DNA of 64,000 nt from BRHc4a sp049323755 (GTDB lineage Bacteria > Bacillota > Desulfotomaculia > Desulfotomaculales > Desulfocucumaceae). A program made the translations under genes and the position numbers. Shown piece by piece: positions 9,366-16,711 of the stretch. The first letter of the stretch is position 1. The number at the start of each line of letters is the position of its first letter. The stretch is taken from positions 62,001-126,000 of the forward strand of contig JBMOPE010000006.1 of the NCBI GenBank assembly GCA_049323755.1, read 5' to 3'. Under the pieces are notes generated by a model that saw only the letters and a list, made by a program, of their open reading frames with translations, made no database searches and was not told the DNA's origin.

Positions 9366-10289
9366 TTAAATTTCCTTTACGGATTGCATAAAAACTACCG
9401 AATCTATAGCGGCCGGCCTGCCTGGCCTGCCCGGACTGCAATGTTTTTCAAAAAATCTGATTAAGTGCTGGTTGGTTATAAATTCCGGGTAGTAGGCCAA
9501 ATCCATATCAGCGTATGGTATACCTTCCTTTATCTGATTTTTTATTGCTTCTGCCAGCAGTCGGATACCAAGGCCGGTTTTTTGCAAGTCCTCCCGCACA
9601 AAGAGCCTCTCATAAAATAAGGTATCTTTAGAAATACGATTTGTAATCACAAAACCGACTATTTGTCCCTGGTGGGACAGCCACAGGCTTGTGGCCGGGT
9701 GGGGATTTGCAAGATGTGGCTGAAAAGGAGACGCCCAATCCGGATACCATTTGTTAAGGCCCTTTTTCACTTCTTCCAGCTTCTCCCCGGAAATCTCAGG
9801 CCAAGGGATTGCGGTATTGGTTCCACCCAGGGAAACACGATCTATCCACCCGTTCTTAAAGTCGAAAATATTATATTTGCTATACACCCTCCGCTTTACC
9901 GGTTCACTCCAGCCGCATTTCTGCAGTATCTTTTCTACTGCAGGGGTATATTCTTTACCGGCGGGGAAACGAAGAAAAACATTTATGCAGCCTTTTTCCT
10001 TAAGCTTTTCTTCCACATATAAAAGCAATTCAGTGCCAAGACCGTTATTTCTATAGCTGCCGCCAACAAATAAATTTTTCACGTCCCCCATTAAACCACC
10101 CTGTCCGTTATCGTATATCCGGGCCAGGACAAGACCGGCAGGCCCCAAAAAATGTGAAGCGGCTCCAATAACAGTTTTCTCATTTAAACAATCCCGGCGT
10201 AGAATTTCGCGCAGCTGTGGCCCGCTGAATACTTCATATTGAGGTATCATTGCCGGCACAAGCGGTTGAATAGTGAACACAATATACAC
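9366..10289 (-). CDS. tandem GNAT-domain acyltransferase
   Basis: 307 residues with two GNAT halves. The N-terminal half (~1-135) has an acetyl-CoA loop NLFVGGSYRNNGLGTELL. The C-terminal half (~150-300) has RLFVREDLQKTGLGIRLL. Both keep the R/Q-x-x-G-x-G/A type pyrophosphate-binding signature, so both may be active or one may be structural. The gene is first of a GNAT-radical SAM pair driven by a phased TTTA promoter, so acylation of the peptide, or of a resistance target, is a reasonable inference. The start codon follows AAGGAGTGTATATT and is a GTG. Confidence 0.78.
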   Translation of the reverse strand: MYIVFTIQPLVPAMIPQYEVFSGPQLREILRRDCLNEKTVIGAASHFLGPAGLVLARIYDNGQGGLMGDVKNLFVGGSYRNNGLGTELLLYVEEKLKEKGCINVFLRFPAGKEYTPAVEKILQKCGWSEPVKRRVYSKYNIFDFKNGWIDRVSLGGTNTAIPWPEISGEKLEEVKKGLNKWYPDWASPFQPHLANPHPATSLWLSHQGQIVGFVITNRISKDTLFYERLFVREDLQKTGLGIRLLAEAIKNQIKEGIPYADMDLAYYPEFITNQHLIRFFEKHCSPGRPGRPAAIDSVVFMQSVKEI

Positions 10290-10310
10290 TCCTTGTTATA
10301 ATTTATAAGA

Positions 10311-10374
10311 ATTGTAGCAATGGTTTATAAATTTTTGTTAAACACGGCCTAAACGCAATTTAAATTTTAATAAA
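10311..10374 (-). promoter_or_regulatory. phased TTTA-repeat promoter of the GNAT-radical SAM operon
   Basis: Minus strand: extended -10 TGCTACAAT (hexamer 10311-10316). Repeat cores at 10328, 10339, 10350, 10361 and 10371 (spacing 11, 11, 11, 10). The last repeat is 15 bp from the -10 and the -35 position reads AACAAA, far from TTGACA. Two repeats carry a longer form, GCGTTTA and GTGTTTA. Confidence 0.76.
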
Positions 10375-10393
10375 TTTTATGTAACATCTGCCG

Positions 10394-10480
10394 GATAAGC
10401 CTGGAACATCAAAAGATTTCTTAGCGCCAGGTGGAGGTTGAACTCCATCTGACGCTTAGAAATCGTTATCCAGGAGCTTA
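10394..10480. repeat. long imperfect hairpin between S41 and GNAT genes
   Basis: 22-base arms at 10415-10436 and 10443-10464 (GATTTCTTAGCGCCAGGTGG and its near complement, three mismatches) around a six-base loop. Outer complementary blocks TAAGC-CTGG and CCAG-GA-GCTTA extend the stem. It is too long and too far from any T-run to be a simple terminator; it could be a processed structured RNA or a small-element remnant. Confidence 0.6.
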
Positions 10481-10501
10481 ACGCAATTATCTCCCATTGT
10501 T

Positions 10502-10553
10502 GGGGACATTCCTGCCTCAAGTTGATACATTGCACTTCAGCAGGTGTGTCCCC
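10502..10553. repeat. second inverted repeat downstream of the S41 gene
   Basis: Arms GGGGACA-N2-CCTGC (10502-10515) and GCAGG-N2-TGTCCCC (10540-10553) flank a ~24-base loop, followed on the plus strand by a T-rich run. It lies 38 bp after the S41 stop codon and may act as its terminator region or be a REP-like unit. The rest of 10290-10590 holds the GNAT promoter and the preceding hairpin. Confidence 0.5.
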
Positions 10554-10590
10554 TTTCCTTTTTTGAGGTGGGAGTCTTAGCAGCGGTTAG

Positions 10591-11820
10591 CTATCGGATA
10601 AACCGCCATAGATGTGGGCTTTTTTCCTGAAAAATATGTTCCAGCACGGGGTCTTTCTTTTCCATATAGTCGGTAAAGGTCAGTTCCACAACCCGGTCGG
10701 GTACAAAAGAGGGGCTGTCTTCCCGGCTGCACCGGAGATATTTGGTGGAATAGCTGACATAAAGGTTTGTTCCAGCCAGTTGAAAAGACATCACTTCACC
10801 GTAGCCGTTCGGTATTCCACCCGTCGGTTCCCCCACAAAAATAGCCCTGGTGGCTTCCCTGAACTGCAGGGCATTGAACATTCCCGCAGAAAATGTTTCC
10901 CGTCCTACAATGACGTACAGCCCTCCCGGCCGGTTGATGTGTTTCATGCTTCGCACTTCCCGGATGAAAGGCTGCAGATGCCTGGAATTACCGCCATTAT
11001 TGTGGCGCAAATCAATAATCAGCCTCCCCACATCGCTTTCCCTCAGGAGGGTAAGCTGTTCGCGGATTAAGCTGTCCAGGGGGCTGTCGGGGTCATTCAA
11101 ACAGACATTGTATTGGAAATATACCGTGCCGGTATCCGGGAGGTGCTCAAACCAGTACGGCATGCCCCGGTTTTTCAGGTATAGGGGTTCTGAAACAGTG
11201 GTTTGAGGGCTCTGGGGCCACAGGCCCGCTTTAACTGCCCGGACGGAGTTATCGCCCACCGGGAGCGCATGTATCATTTCGTTGAGGGGCTGTTTCCCGG
11301 TATCCCGGAAGATCATTAAAACACTGTCCGGGTCGGGCGCGATACCAAGTCCGTGCATGACTTCCGGGTGCACCAGATACAAGGGAATATTTCTTTTCAG
11401 CCACCACCGGTTCTCATGGGCTATGACCCGGGCCAGCGCCTTTTCTATTTCCTCAATGCATTTGCCGTTAACTTCCACCAGCTGACTGTTGAGAAGATGC
11501 CCACAGCCGGGAGCGGCATGCGTAACGTAATAACCATCCTTAAACCAGTACAGGGTCAGGGGATATACTCTTTCCGGCTGCCACCATAAATTTGTGTGGG
11601 TATCTCCTGCCGAGGCCACCCACCGGGCAATGGCTGCCTTGATCTCGTTTTCTTTCATTCCGGGAAGGGCCCGGCGCAGTTCCAGAAGATCCTTCTCCAT
11701 CCCATCGCGGCTTCGCTGGAAATAAAAATTGACGTGCCGGCCGGGCAGTTCCCGGGCCAGTTGGTCCAGAACCGCATCCCAGGTTACCGCGTCCCCATCG
11801 GACTTGCACCAGTAAGTCAT
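10591..11820 (-). CDS. S41-type (tail-specific protease-like) peptidase
   Basis: 409 residues, no signal peptide seen. The C-terminal half has S41 features: LIIDLRHNNGGNS, then YVIVGRETFSAGMFNAL, where the Ser of TFSAG is the expected nucleophile, then FVGEPTGG and a substrate-groove-like NLYVSYSTKYL. The usual Glu after SAG is Met here. The N-terminal half (~1-180) is not a recognisable PDZ domain. It has its own phased TTTA promoter, so it is regulated with the peptide genes. Leader degradation, trimming or turnover of the product are plausible roles, but the substrate is not shown by sequence. Confidence 0.75.
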   Translation of the reverse strand: MTYWCKSDGDAVTWDAVLDQLARELPGRHVNFYFQRSRDGMEKDLLELRRALPGMKENEIKAAIARWVASAGDTHTNLWWQPERVYPLTLYWFKDGYYVTHAAPGCGHLLNSQLVEVNGKCIEEIEKALARVIAHENRWWLKRNIPLYLVHPEVMHGLGIAPDPDSVLMIFRDTGKQPLNEMIHALPVGDNSVRAVKAGLWPQSPQTTVSEPLYLKNRGMPYWFEHLPDTGTVYFQYNVCLNDPDSPLDSLIREQLTLLRESDVGRLIIDLRHNNGGNSRHLQPFIREVRSMKHINRPGGLYVIVGRETFSAGMFNALQFREATRAIFVGEPTGGIPNGYGEVMSFQLAGTNLYVSYSTKYLRCSREDSPSFVPDRVVELTFTDYMEKKDPVLEHIFQEKSPHLWRFIR

Positions 11821-11851
11821 TTAATCATCCTTTTTATCGTTTTTCCATTTT

Positions 11852-11915
11852 ATTTTAGCAAGGGTTTATAAATTTTTGTAAACGCTCTCTAAACGCATCT
11901 TAAATCTTACTTAAC
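11852..11915 (-). promoter_or_regulatory. phased TTTA-repeat promoter of the S41 gene
   Basis: Minus strand: extended -10 TGCTAAAAT (hexamer 11852-11857). Repeat cores at 11869, 11879, 11890, 11901 and 11912 (TAAC), with spacing 10, 11, 11, 11. Two of the repeats are identical GCGTTTA heptamers 11 bp apart, resembling the layout of PhoB/OmpR-family boxes. Confidence 0.76.
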
Positions 11916-11984
11916 ATCTGCCGGACAGGCATGTAGCAAAAGCTCCATAAATATGTGGTTTTTCGCGAAAATTGTTATATAAAA

Positions 11985-12047
11985 TTTATAAAAATTTAAA
12001 AACAGTTTAGATGCATTTACCACCAGTTTAGAAACGCTTGTTATAAT
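11985..12047 (+). promoter_or_regulatory. phased TTTA-repeat promoter of the HEAGH protease gene
   Basis: Plus strand: extended -10 TGTTATAAT (hexamer 12042-12047). TTTA cores at 11985, 11995, 12006, 12016 and 12027 (spacing 10, 11, 10, 11), the last 15 bp from the -10. This is the divergent partner of the S41 promoter; the two arrays sit about 70 bp apart and read outward. Confidence 0.78.
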
Positions 12048-12091
12048 GTGAGTGAACTTAGGTCAGCATTAATGTTGAAAAGAAAAAGGGG

Positions 12092-12937
12092 TTGAGGAGT
12101 TTATTGCTTACGAATAATAGAATCGGTATAAAGCTTGATAAACTATTTATTCTTTCGTTTGCTGCCATGGCTGTTTCAATTATATTGCTTTTTGCGGCAT
12201 TAAAGATTGAAGGCATACTTTTAGGCAATATAAATCTAATCACATTAAAATTAGCAAGTTTGTTTATGGCAATTATTTCCCTGGTTCCTGCTTTCTTTGT
12301 AAAGAATAAGAAAAACATTTTATCTTTTTCACTCTCTTTTTTATGGACCCTTACACTTATATTTTTATCTATCAAATCTTTTTTGCCACCCCCTGCAGAT
12401 TATTCCGAAAGACTGCTGCAACTATCTCTGCATGAAGCAGGGCATGCCATAGTAACTGAAGAACTGGCACCCGGTTCGATACAGGAAATAAGGATTATTG
12501 AACCCTGGAGATCACGTTGGTTTAAGTTATTTAATATTGAGGCCTCCGGTTATGTAAGATCAACTCCACTTTTAGGTAAGGACCCTACTCTGGATAACGC
12601 AAGAAAAGAAATCTGCATGGCTTTGGCCGGTTTAGCCTCCATTGACGTATTAATGCCGGATGTCAAATATGGAAGCAACAGAAAAGACACACAAAAGGTA
12701 GAGGATATTGTTAGAAAAATCATAGATAATGGTATAAGCGATGCCGGGCCATACACCTGGAATATGTTAACGGAAAATCAAAGGTGCGAAATAAGCCAGA
12801 AGATTGTGTCGGAGGAATATGAACGGGCGAAGACTATCATCGTACAAAATAAAGAAAACGTGGAAGCTTTGGCGCAACAATTACGTGAGAAGTACTATTT
12901 ATCCGGTCAGGAAGCCATTCAAATCATTAACCGTTGA
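12092..12937 (+). CDS. membrane-anchored HEAGH metallopeptidase (M41-like) without an AAA domain
   Basis: 281 residues from TTG at 12092; a second TTG at 12104 behind GAGGAG is an alternative start. Three hydrophobic segments (~17-39, 50-70, 75-95) are followed by LQLSLHEAGHAIVTEEL with zinc ligands His114 and His118, and a helical C-terminal part (GSNRKDTQKVEDIVRKI) resembling the FtsH peptidase helices that carry the third ligand. No Walker motifs are present, so it is a stand-alone peptidase. It is the only plus-strand gene of the RiPP locus, shares the phased promoter type and is A/T-richer than its neighbours. Leader removal, immunity or membrane-protein turnover are possible roles. Confidence 0.75.
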   Translation: MRSLLLTNNRIGIKLDKLFILSFAAMAVSIILLFAALKIEGILLGNINLITLKLASLFMAIISLVPAFFVKNKKNILSFSLSFLWTLTLIFLSIKSFLPPPADYSERLLQLSLHEAGHAIVTEELAPGSIQEIRIIEPWRSRWFKLFNIEASGYVRSTPLLGKDPTLDNARKEICMALAGLASIDVLMPDVKYGSNRKDTQKVEDIVRKIIDNGISDAGPYTWNMLTENQRCEISQKIVSEEYERAKTIIVQNKENVEALAQQLREKYYLSGQEAIQIINR

Positions 12938-12951
12938 ATTAGCCTTAAACC

Positions 12952-12996
12952 GAAGGCCTCCTCCAGTTAACTGGAGAAGGCCTTCTTATTTTTTTT
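12952..12996. terminator. bidirectional terminator between convergent genes
   Basis: Stem GAAGGCCT-C-CTCCAG / CTGGAG-A-AGGCCTTC with a TTAA loop (12952-12985), then a T-run on the plus strand. The stop codon of the histidine kinase gene (12967-12969) is inside the loop, so the kinase coding end forms half of the stem. Confidence 0.85.
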
Positions 12997-15900
12997 CAGA
13001 AAAACTTTCAAGTCTTCCTCAAGCCGTTTATATTCCTCTTCAATGCTTAAGACAAGTCCTTCCACTCCCCCGGTGTCACAGGTAGAAACCCGCATCTCCA
13101 GCTGTTTGCACAGGTCCGAAAAACGGGTGCCACCCAGTATGGCCGCACTTGATTTCATGCCATGGACCTGCAGGCGGGCGGCAGCAGCGTCACCCCGCCC
13201 CAGCGCTTCCTTTAATAACGCTAATTTTTCAGGCATATCCTGTATAAATGTTTCTATCAGCTTTATCAAAAGTCCGGCGTCCCCGACTATCATTTCGAAA
13301 AATTGTTCCCGCCTGCACTCTTCAACAAAAGTTAACCCGAAGGATTCCACCACCTGTGTTTCAACCTCCACGGGAGGCTCCGCCCCTTCTTCCACTGACA
13401 GGTCCAAATCAGGCAGCCAGCGCGCCAGCACCTTTTGCAGGTCACCCATCTGAAAGGGTTTGCTCAGGTAGTCATCCATTCCCGAGCTTAGGCACTTTTC
13501 CCACTCCCCCGGCATGACGCTGGCAGTAACCGCTATAATAGCGGTATGTCTTTGCTTTGCAGCCTCCAGTTTACGAATGGCTCTGGCTGCCTCCAACCCG
13601 TCCATCACGGGCATTTGACAATCCATCAGGATCAGTGCGTAAGGGGTACGGGAAACCGCGGCCACTGCATCCGCGCCATTATTGACAACTTCGGCGGCAA
13701 TACCCAGCTTCTTTAATTGAGCAATGATAAGTTTCTGATTGATGGCAACATCGTCGGCCACCAGGATGATTCCGGATTTATTCTTTCTATCCAGCAGAGG
13801 AAGATTTTCCTGGGCGGAAGCGATGGCATCAGCCGGCTCCACTGCCGTATAGCCCGGCCTGAAGGGAACGGTAAACCAGAAGGTGGTTCCCCGGCCTTCT
13901 TCACTCTCAAATCCTATTTGCCCGCTCATAAGCTCCACCAGCCGCTTGCAGATGGAGAGTCCAAGACCGGTGCCGCCGTATTTGCGGGTTGTCGAGAGGT
14001 CTGCCTGGATAAAGGGCTGAAAAATATGCTTCCTGAACTCCTCCGGAATACCGGCGCCTGTGTCCCGCACCTCAAAACGAAGGGTGATATAATCACTATT
14101 TATCTCTTCCGGAAAGGCCCTTAGTGTTATCTTACCCTGTTCGGTAAATTTTACAGAATTACCCAGCAGATTCAAAAGCACCTGGCGCAGGCGGAGCGGG
14201 TCACCCTGCAGCAAAGGGGGGATTCTTTCGTTGATTGAGGACGTTATCAGGAGCCCTTTTTGCCGGGCCCTGGGCTCAATAAGGGCGAGGACGCTTTTTA
14301 TAGCGGCCGTAAGACTAAAATTAGCTGTTTCCAATTCCAGCCTGCCTTCTTCTATTTTGGAAAAGTCCAGTATATCATTTATTACCCCCAGCAGTACCCC
14401 GGAGGATTCCCGGATGACCGAAGCATACTCCCGCTGCTCATTGTCCAGGGGAGTCTCCAGCAGTAGTTCGGTCATGCCGATTACACCATTTATGGGAGTG
14501 CGGATTTCGTGGCTCATGACCGCCAGGAAGTCGCTCTTGGCGCGGTTTGCCGCTCCGGCGGCCTCTTCAGAAATCCTTAATTGTTCATTAGCCTGTTCCA
14601 AATCATAGGTTCTTTCCCGCACTTTTTGCTCCAGTGTTTGACTGTGCTCTTCCAGTTGCGCCAGAGCCCCTTCCAGCTTCCGCGCAGTCCGCTTCGTTTC
14701 TTCAGATAGTTTTTCAACTGTTGAAAATGCCCTTGAAAACCTTATAGCCAGAACACAGGATTGGAAAAAGATAAAAATAAACAATGCCAGATCAATAAAA
14801 TAGGGAGTATCCAGCAGAGCATTGGCAACAAGGGTATCGTTAACGGCCGCCAGTGCCAAAGTTATTGTTCCCAGTAAAAAAAACGTGGCGCCCTCTCTCT
14901 TTTTCGGTATTGCTCTTGCGAGCATAACAAATACGATATATAAAATGCAAATAATTGCAATAAGCTCATAGGCCAGTATAAATTTTGAATAAATCCTGGC
15001 CGGAGTTGTCAACACGCTCAGGCTGAATAATGCAACCACAATCCGGTATAGGGAAACAAATCTGGAGGAAATATCGAGGGGATAAAGTATATAGAAAAAC
15101 TGGACCAAAACAGGAAGAGCCAGGTAAAAGGAAAGGTATTTCAACATATAGAGCAAGTCCCAGCCAAGGCCGGGAAATAAGCTCAACAAAAGAGTCTCCC
15201 CGGTAACGCCGGTCCTTATGGCAATCAGCAGGCACAACAGTGCGCAAAAAAGAGGCGCCCGCTCCTGCCTGCGCAGCAGGTATAATCCGAAATGATATAG
15301 AGCCATAATTACCAGTCCGCCGCACAAAAACAATTCTTTGGCTACTTGCTTCTCCCTTGTTTTTTGTATTTGGCTGTCGGTTCCCAGCCGTAATGGCCCC
15401 CAGAATCCCCCCTTATTGTGAGAATAGTTGGCAATTTGCAAAATGATTTCTATCTTATTGCTATCTGCGGTAAAATTGGCCAATTGCGGCAGGGCCTGTG
15501 GAACAGCTTCTTCTTTACTTTTTCCGACACGCCCGTTTGTTGCCAGTAATTCTCCATTGACCCAGAGATTATAGGAAGTACAGAATTCCTGTACTTTTAA
15601 TCCCAGCAACGGGTACGTTTGTCCTGTTTTAATAATCAGCCGGTAAGTTGCATAACCTTCTCCGGATAGTTTTTGTGCATTATTTCCGTCGCTGACAACA
15701 TACCCGTTCCATAAAGAGGGTACAGTTATAAATCCCGTTTTCAAAGGTTCAAAGCCGCCGCTAAAGTCTTTCGGGGTTAATAGCTGTCCCCAGTAAAATT
15801 CCCAGTCACCATCCAGCCCTATAGTTCCTTTTTGGGCAAAATTCCACCCGGTTAAATCAATAACGCCCTCTATTGCCCGGGGTGGCCGGGTTCCGGCAGT

Positions 15901-15999
15901 AAAAAGATTGTTTTGGATATACCTGTAAAACAGAATAACTATCATTACACATAGCACTGCAAAAAACAATCTTTTGGCTAATTCTTTTGAAACGAACAC
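12967..15999 (-). CDS. 7TM-type hybrid sensor histidine kinase with REC and HPt domains
   Basis: 1010 residues. In order: an N-terminal membrane helix (~10-27); an extracellular jelly-roll sensor of the 7TMR-DISMED2 kind (~60-210); a seven-helix 7TMR-DISM membrane region (~220-420); a coiled coil (~425-485); HisKA with phospho-His497 (MSHEIRTPINGVIG); HATPase_c with N-box LLNLLGNSVKF, DTGAGIP and GGTGLGLSI; a receiver with Asp793 (LILMDCQMPVMDGL); and HPt with His946 (VHGMKSS). It is a complete internal phosphorelay lacking a DNA-binding output; the final regulator is not in the window. It lies inside the RiPP locus but its upstream region lacks the TTTA array, so a link to the peptide system is only positional. 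GTG start behind GGAGG. Confidence 0.92.
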   Translation of the reverse strand: MFVSKELAKRLFFAVLCVMIVILFYRYIQNNLFTAGTRPPRAIEGVIDLTGWNFAQKGTIGLDGDWEFYWGQLLTPKDFSGGFEPLKTGFITVPSLWNGYVVSDGNNAQKLSGEGYATYRLIIKTGQTYPLLGLKVQEFCTSYNLWVNGELLATNGRVGKSKEEAVPQALPQLANFTADSNKIEIILQIANYSHNKGGFWGPLRLGTDSQIQKTREKQVAKELFLCGGLVIMALYHFGLYLLRRQERAPLFCALLCLLIAIRTGVTGETLLLSLFPGLGWDLLYMLKYLSFYLALPVLVQFFYILYPLDISSRFVSLYRIVVALFSLSVLTTPARIYSKFILAYELIAIICILYIVFVMLARAIPKKREGATFFLLGTITLALAAVNDTLVANALLDTPYFIDLALFIFIFFQSCVLAIRFSRAFSTVEKLSEETKRTARKLEGALAQLEEHSQTLEQKVRERTYDLEQANEQLRISEEAAGAANRAKSDFLAVMSHEIRTPINGVIGMTELLLETPLDNEQREYASVIRESSGVLLGVINDILDFSKIEEGRLELETANFSLTAAIKSVLALIEPRARQKGLLITSSINERIPPLLQGDPLRLRQVLLNLLGNSVKFTEQGKITLRAFPEEINSDYITLRFEVRDTGAGIPEEFRKHIFQPFIQADLSTTRKYGGTGLGLSICKRLVELMSGQIGFESEEGRGTTFWFTVPFRPGYTAVEPADAIASAQENLPLLDRKNKSGIILVADDVAINQKLIIAQLKKLGIAAEVVNNGADAVAAVSRTPYALILMDCQMPVMDGLEAARAIRKLEAAKQRHTAIIAVTASVMPGEWEKCLSSGMDDYLSKPFQMGDLQKVLARWLPDLDLSVEEGAEPPVEVETQVVESFGLTFVEECRREQFFEMIVGDAGLLIKLIETFIQDMPEKLALLKEALGRGDAAAARLQVHGMKSSAAILGGTRFSDLCKQLEMRVSTCDTGGVEGLVLSIEEEYKRLEEDLKVFLKKNKKAFSS

Positions 16000-16148
16000 A
16001 CTAACTCAACCTCCACGTAAAAACAGCAGGGTGTTATGGGTTAGATAGCATATTCGTGCAATATCGACAATTACCTTTATTTATGTTCTTTGACATTTTG
16101 AAGTGGATTACTGTCAGATAAAATCCGGAAGAAATACTGCCGGGATGT

Positions 16149-16463
16149 TTAACTTAAGCCGCCGGCGGTCTCCCCACCGGTATTACAGGGGCAATAATAG
16201 GCGAAGCATATACCGGCGGACAGCATGTCAAGGTCTTCGTCCATTAACTCTTCCAGGTTGACCGGGAGGACCAGGTAGGCTACCCTGGCCGATTCCTCCA
16301 GTACCTTAATTTCTATATCACCTGTAATATTAACGCCGACCCTGGCGATGGCCTGATGGGGGTCGGCCAGAAGCTCCTTTTTAAAGGTTTCGTCTTCCCT
16401 GGCTTTTTGAACTATTTTTTCTTTTTCCTGTCGGCTTAATAGAATACCATTACTACTCACCAT
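16149..16463 (-). CDS. NHLP-family RiPP precursor peptide 2
   Basis: 104 residues from ATG at 16463, which has AAGGGGTGG just upstream; an in-frame upstream ATG at 16547 would fall inside the promoter. The leader matches precursor 1 (FKKELLADPHQAIARVGV ... IKVLEESARVAYLVLP) and ends LDMLSAG, an Ala-Gly variant of the cleavage site at 83-84. The core is ICFAYYCPCNTGGETAGGLS, with three Cys in a CX4CXC pattern. Same length and leader as precursor 1 but a different core, so one maturation/export set may serve two products. It lies 8.3 kb from the exporter, beyond the histidine kinase. Confidence 0.9.
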   Translation of the reverse strand: MVSSNGILLSRQEKEKIVQKAREDETFKKELLADPHQAIARVGVNITGDIEIKVLEESARVAYLVLPVNLEELMDEDLDMLSAGICFAYYCPCNTGGETAGGLS

Positions 16464-16547
16464 GATCCACCCCTTCACCTGAAAAAAACCATTTTCATTG
16501 CCTGTTCCGCCTTTTGTTCTCGTATTATTAATCCGGTAATTATACAT

Positions 16548-16600
16548 ATTTTAAAGACTGTTTCTAAACAATTGATAAATACAGTTAAACTATATTTAAA
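16548..16600 (-). promoter_or_regulatory. phased TTTA-repeat promoter of precursor 2
   Basis: Minus strand: repeat cores at 16565, 16576, 16586 and 16597 (spacing 11, 10, 11). A TAAAAT hexamer at 16548-16553 sits at the same 15-bp distance from the last repeat as in the other five promoters, without the TG extension; a TATAAT at 16539-16544 is an alternative -10. Confidence 0.6.
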
Positions 16601-16655
16601 TATTTAATTAATTTTATCTAACATTGGTGGTGAACATCAGCCGGGGGAGGACATA

Positions 16656-16685
16656 AAAAGGGCCGACTGTAAGTCAGGCCCTTTT
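16656..16685 (-). terminator. terminator of mutS2
   Basis: Arms AAAAGGGCC and GGCCCTTTT (16656-16664 and 16677-16685) with an inner GACT/AGTC pairing. On the minus strand it follows the mutS2 stop and ends in a T-run. It marks the boundary between the accessory RiPP locus and core chromosome. Confidence 0.75.
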
Positions 16686-16711
16686 CATAAAAACCCTGCT
16701 GGAGTCATTTT

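Noticed and set aside
7280..12047. Phased TTTA arrays explained only as intrinsically curved A/T DNA
   Set aside because: Curvature may add to the effect, but the fixed 15-bp distance to the -10, the repeated GCGTTTA form and restriction to one locus favour a protein-binding site. Kept as the main alternative.
16464..16547. Longer N-terminus for precursor 2 starting at 16547
   Set aside because: It would overlap the -10 region, and the internal ATG at 16463 has a ribosome site and gives the same 104 residues as precursor 1.
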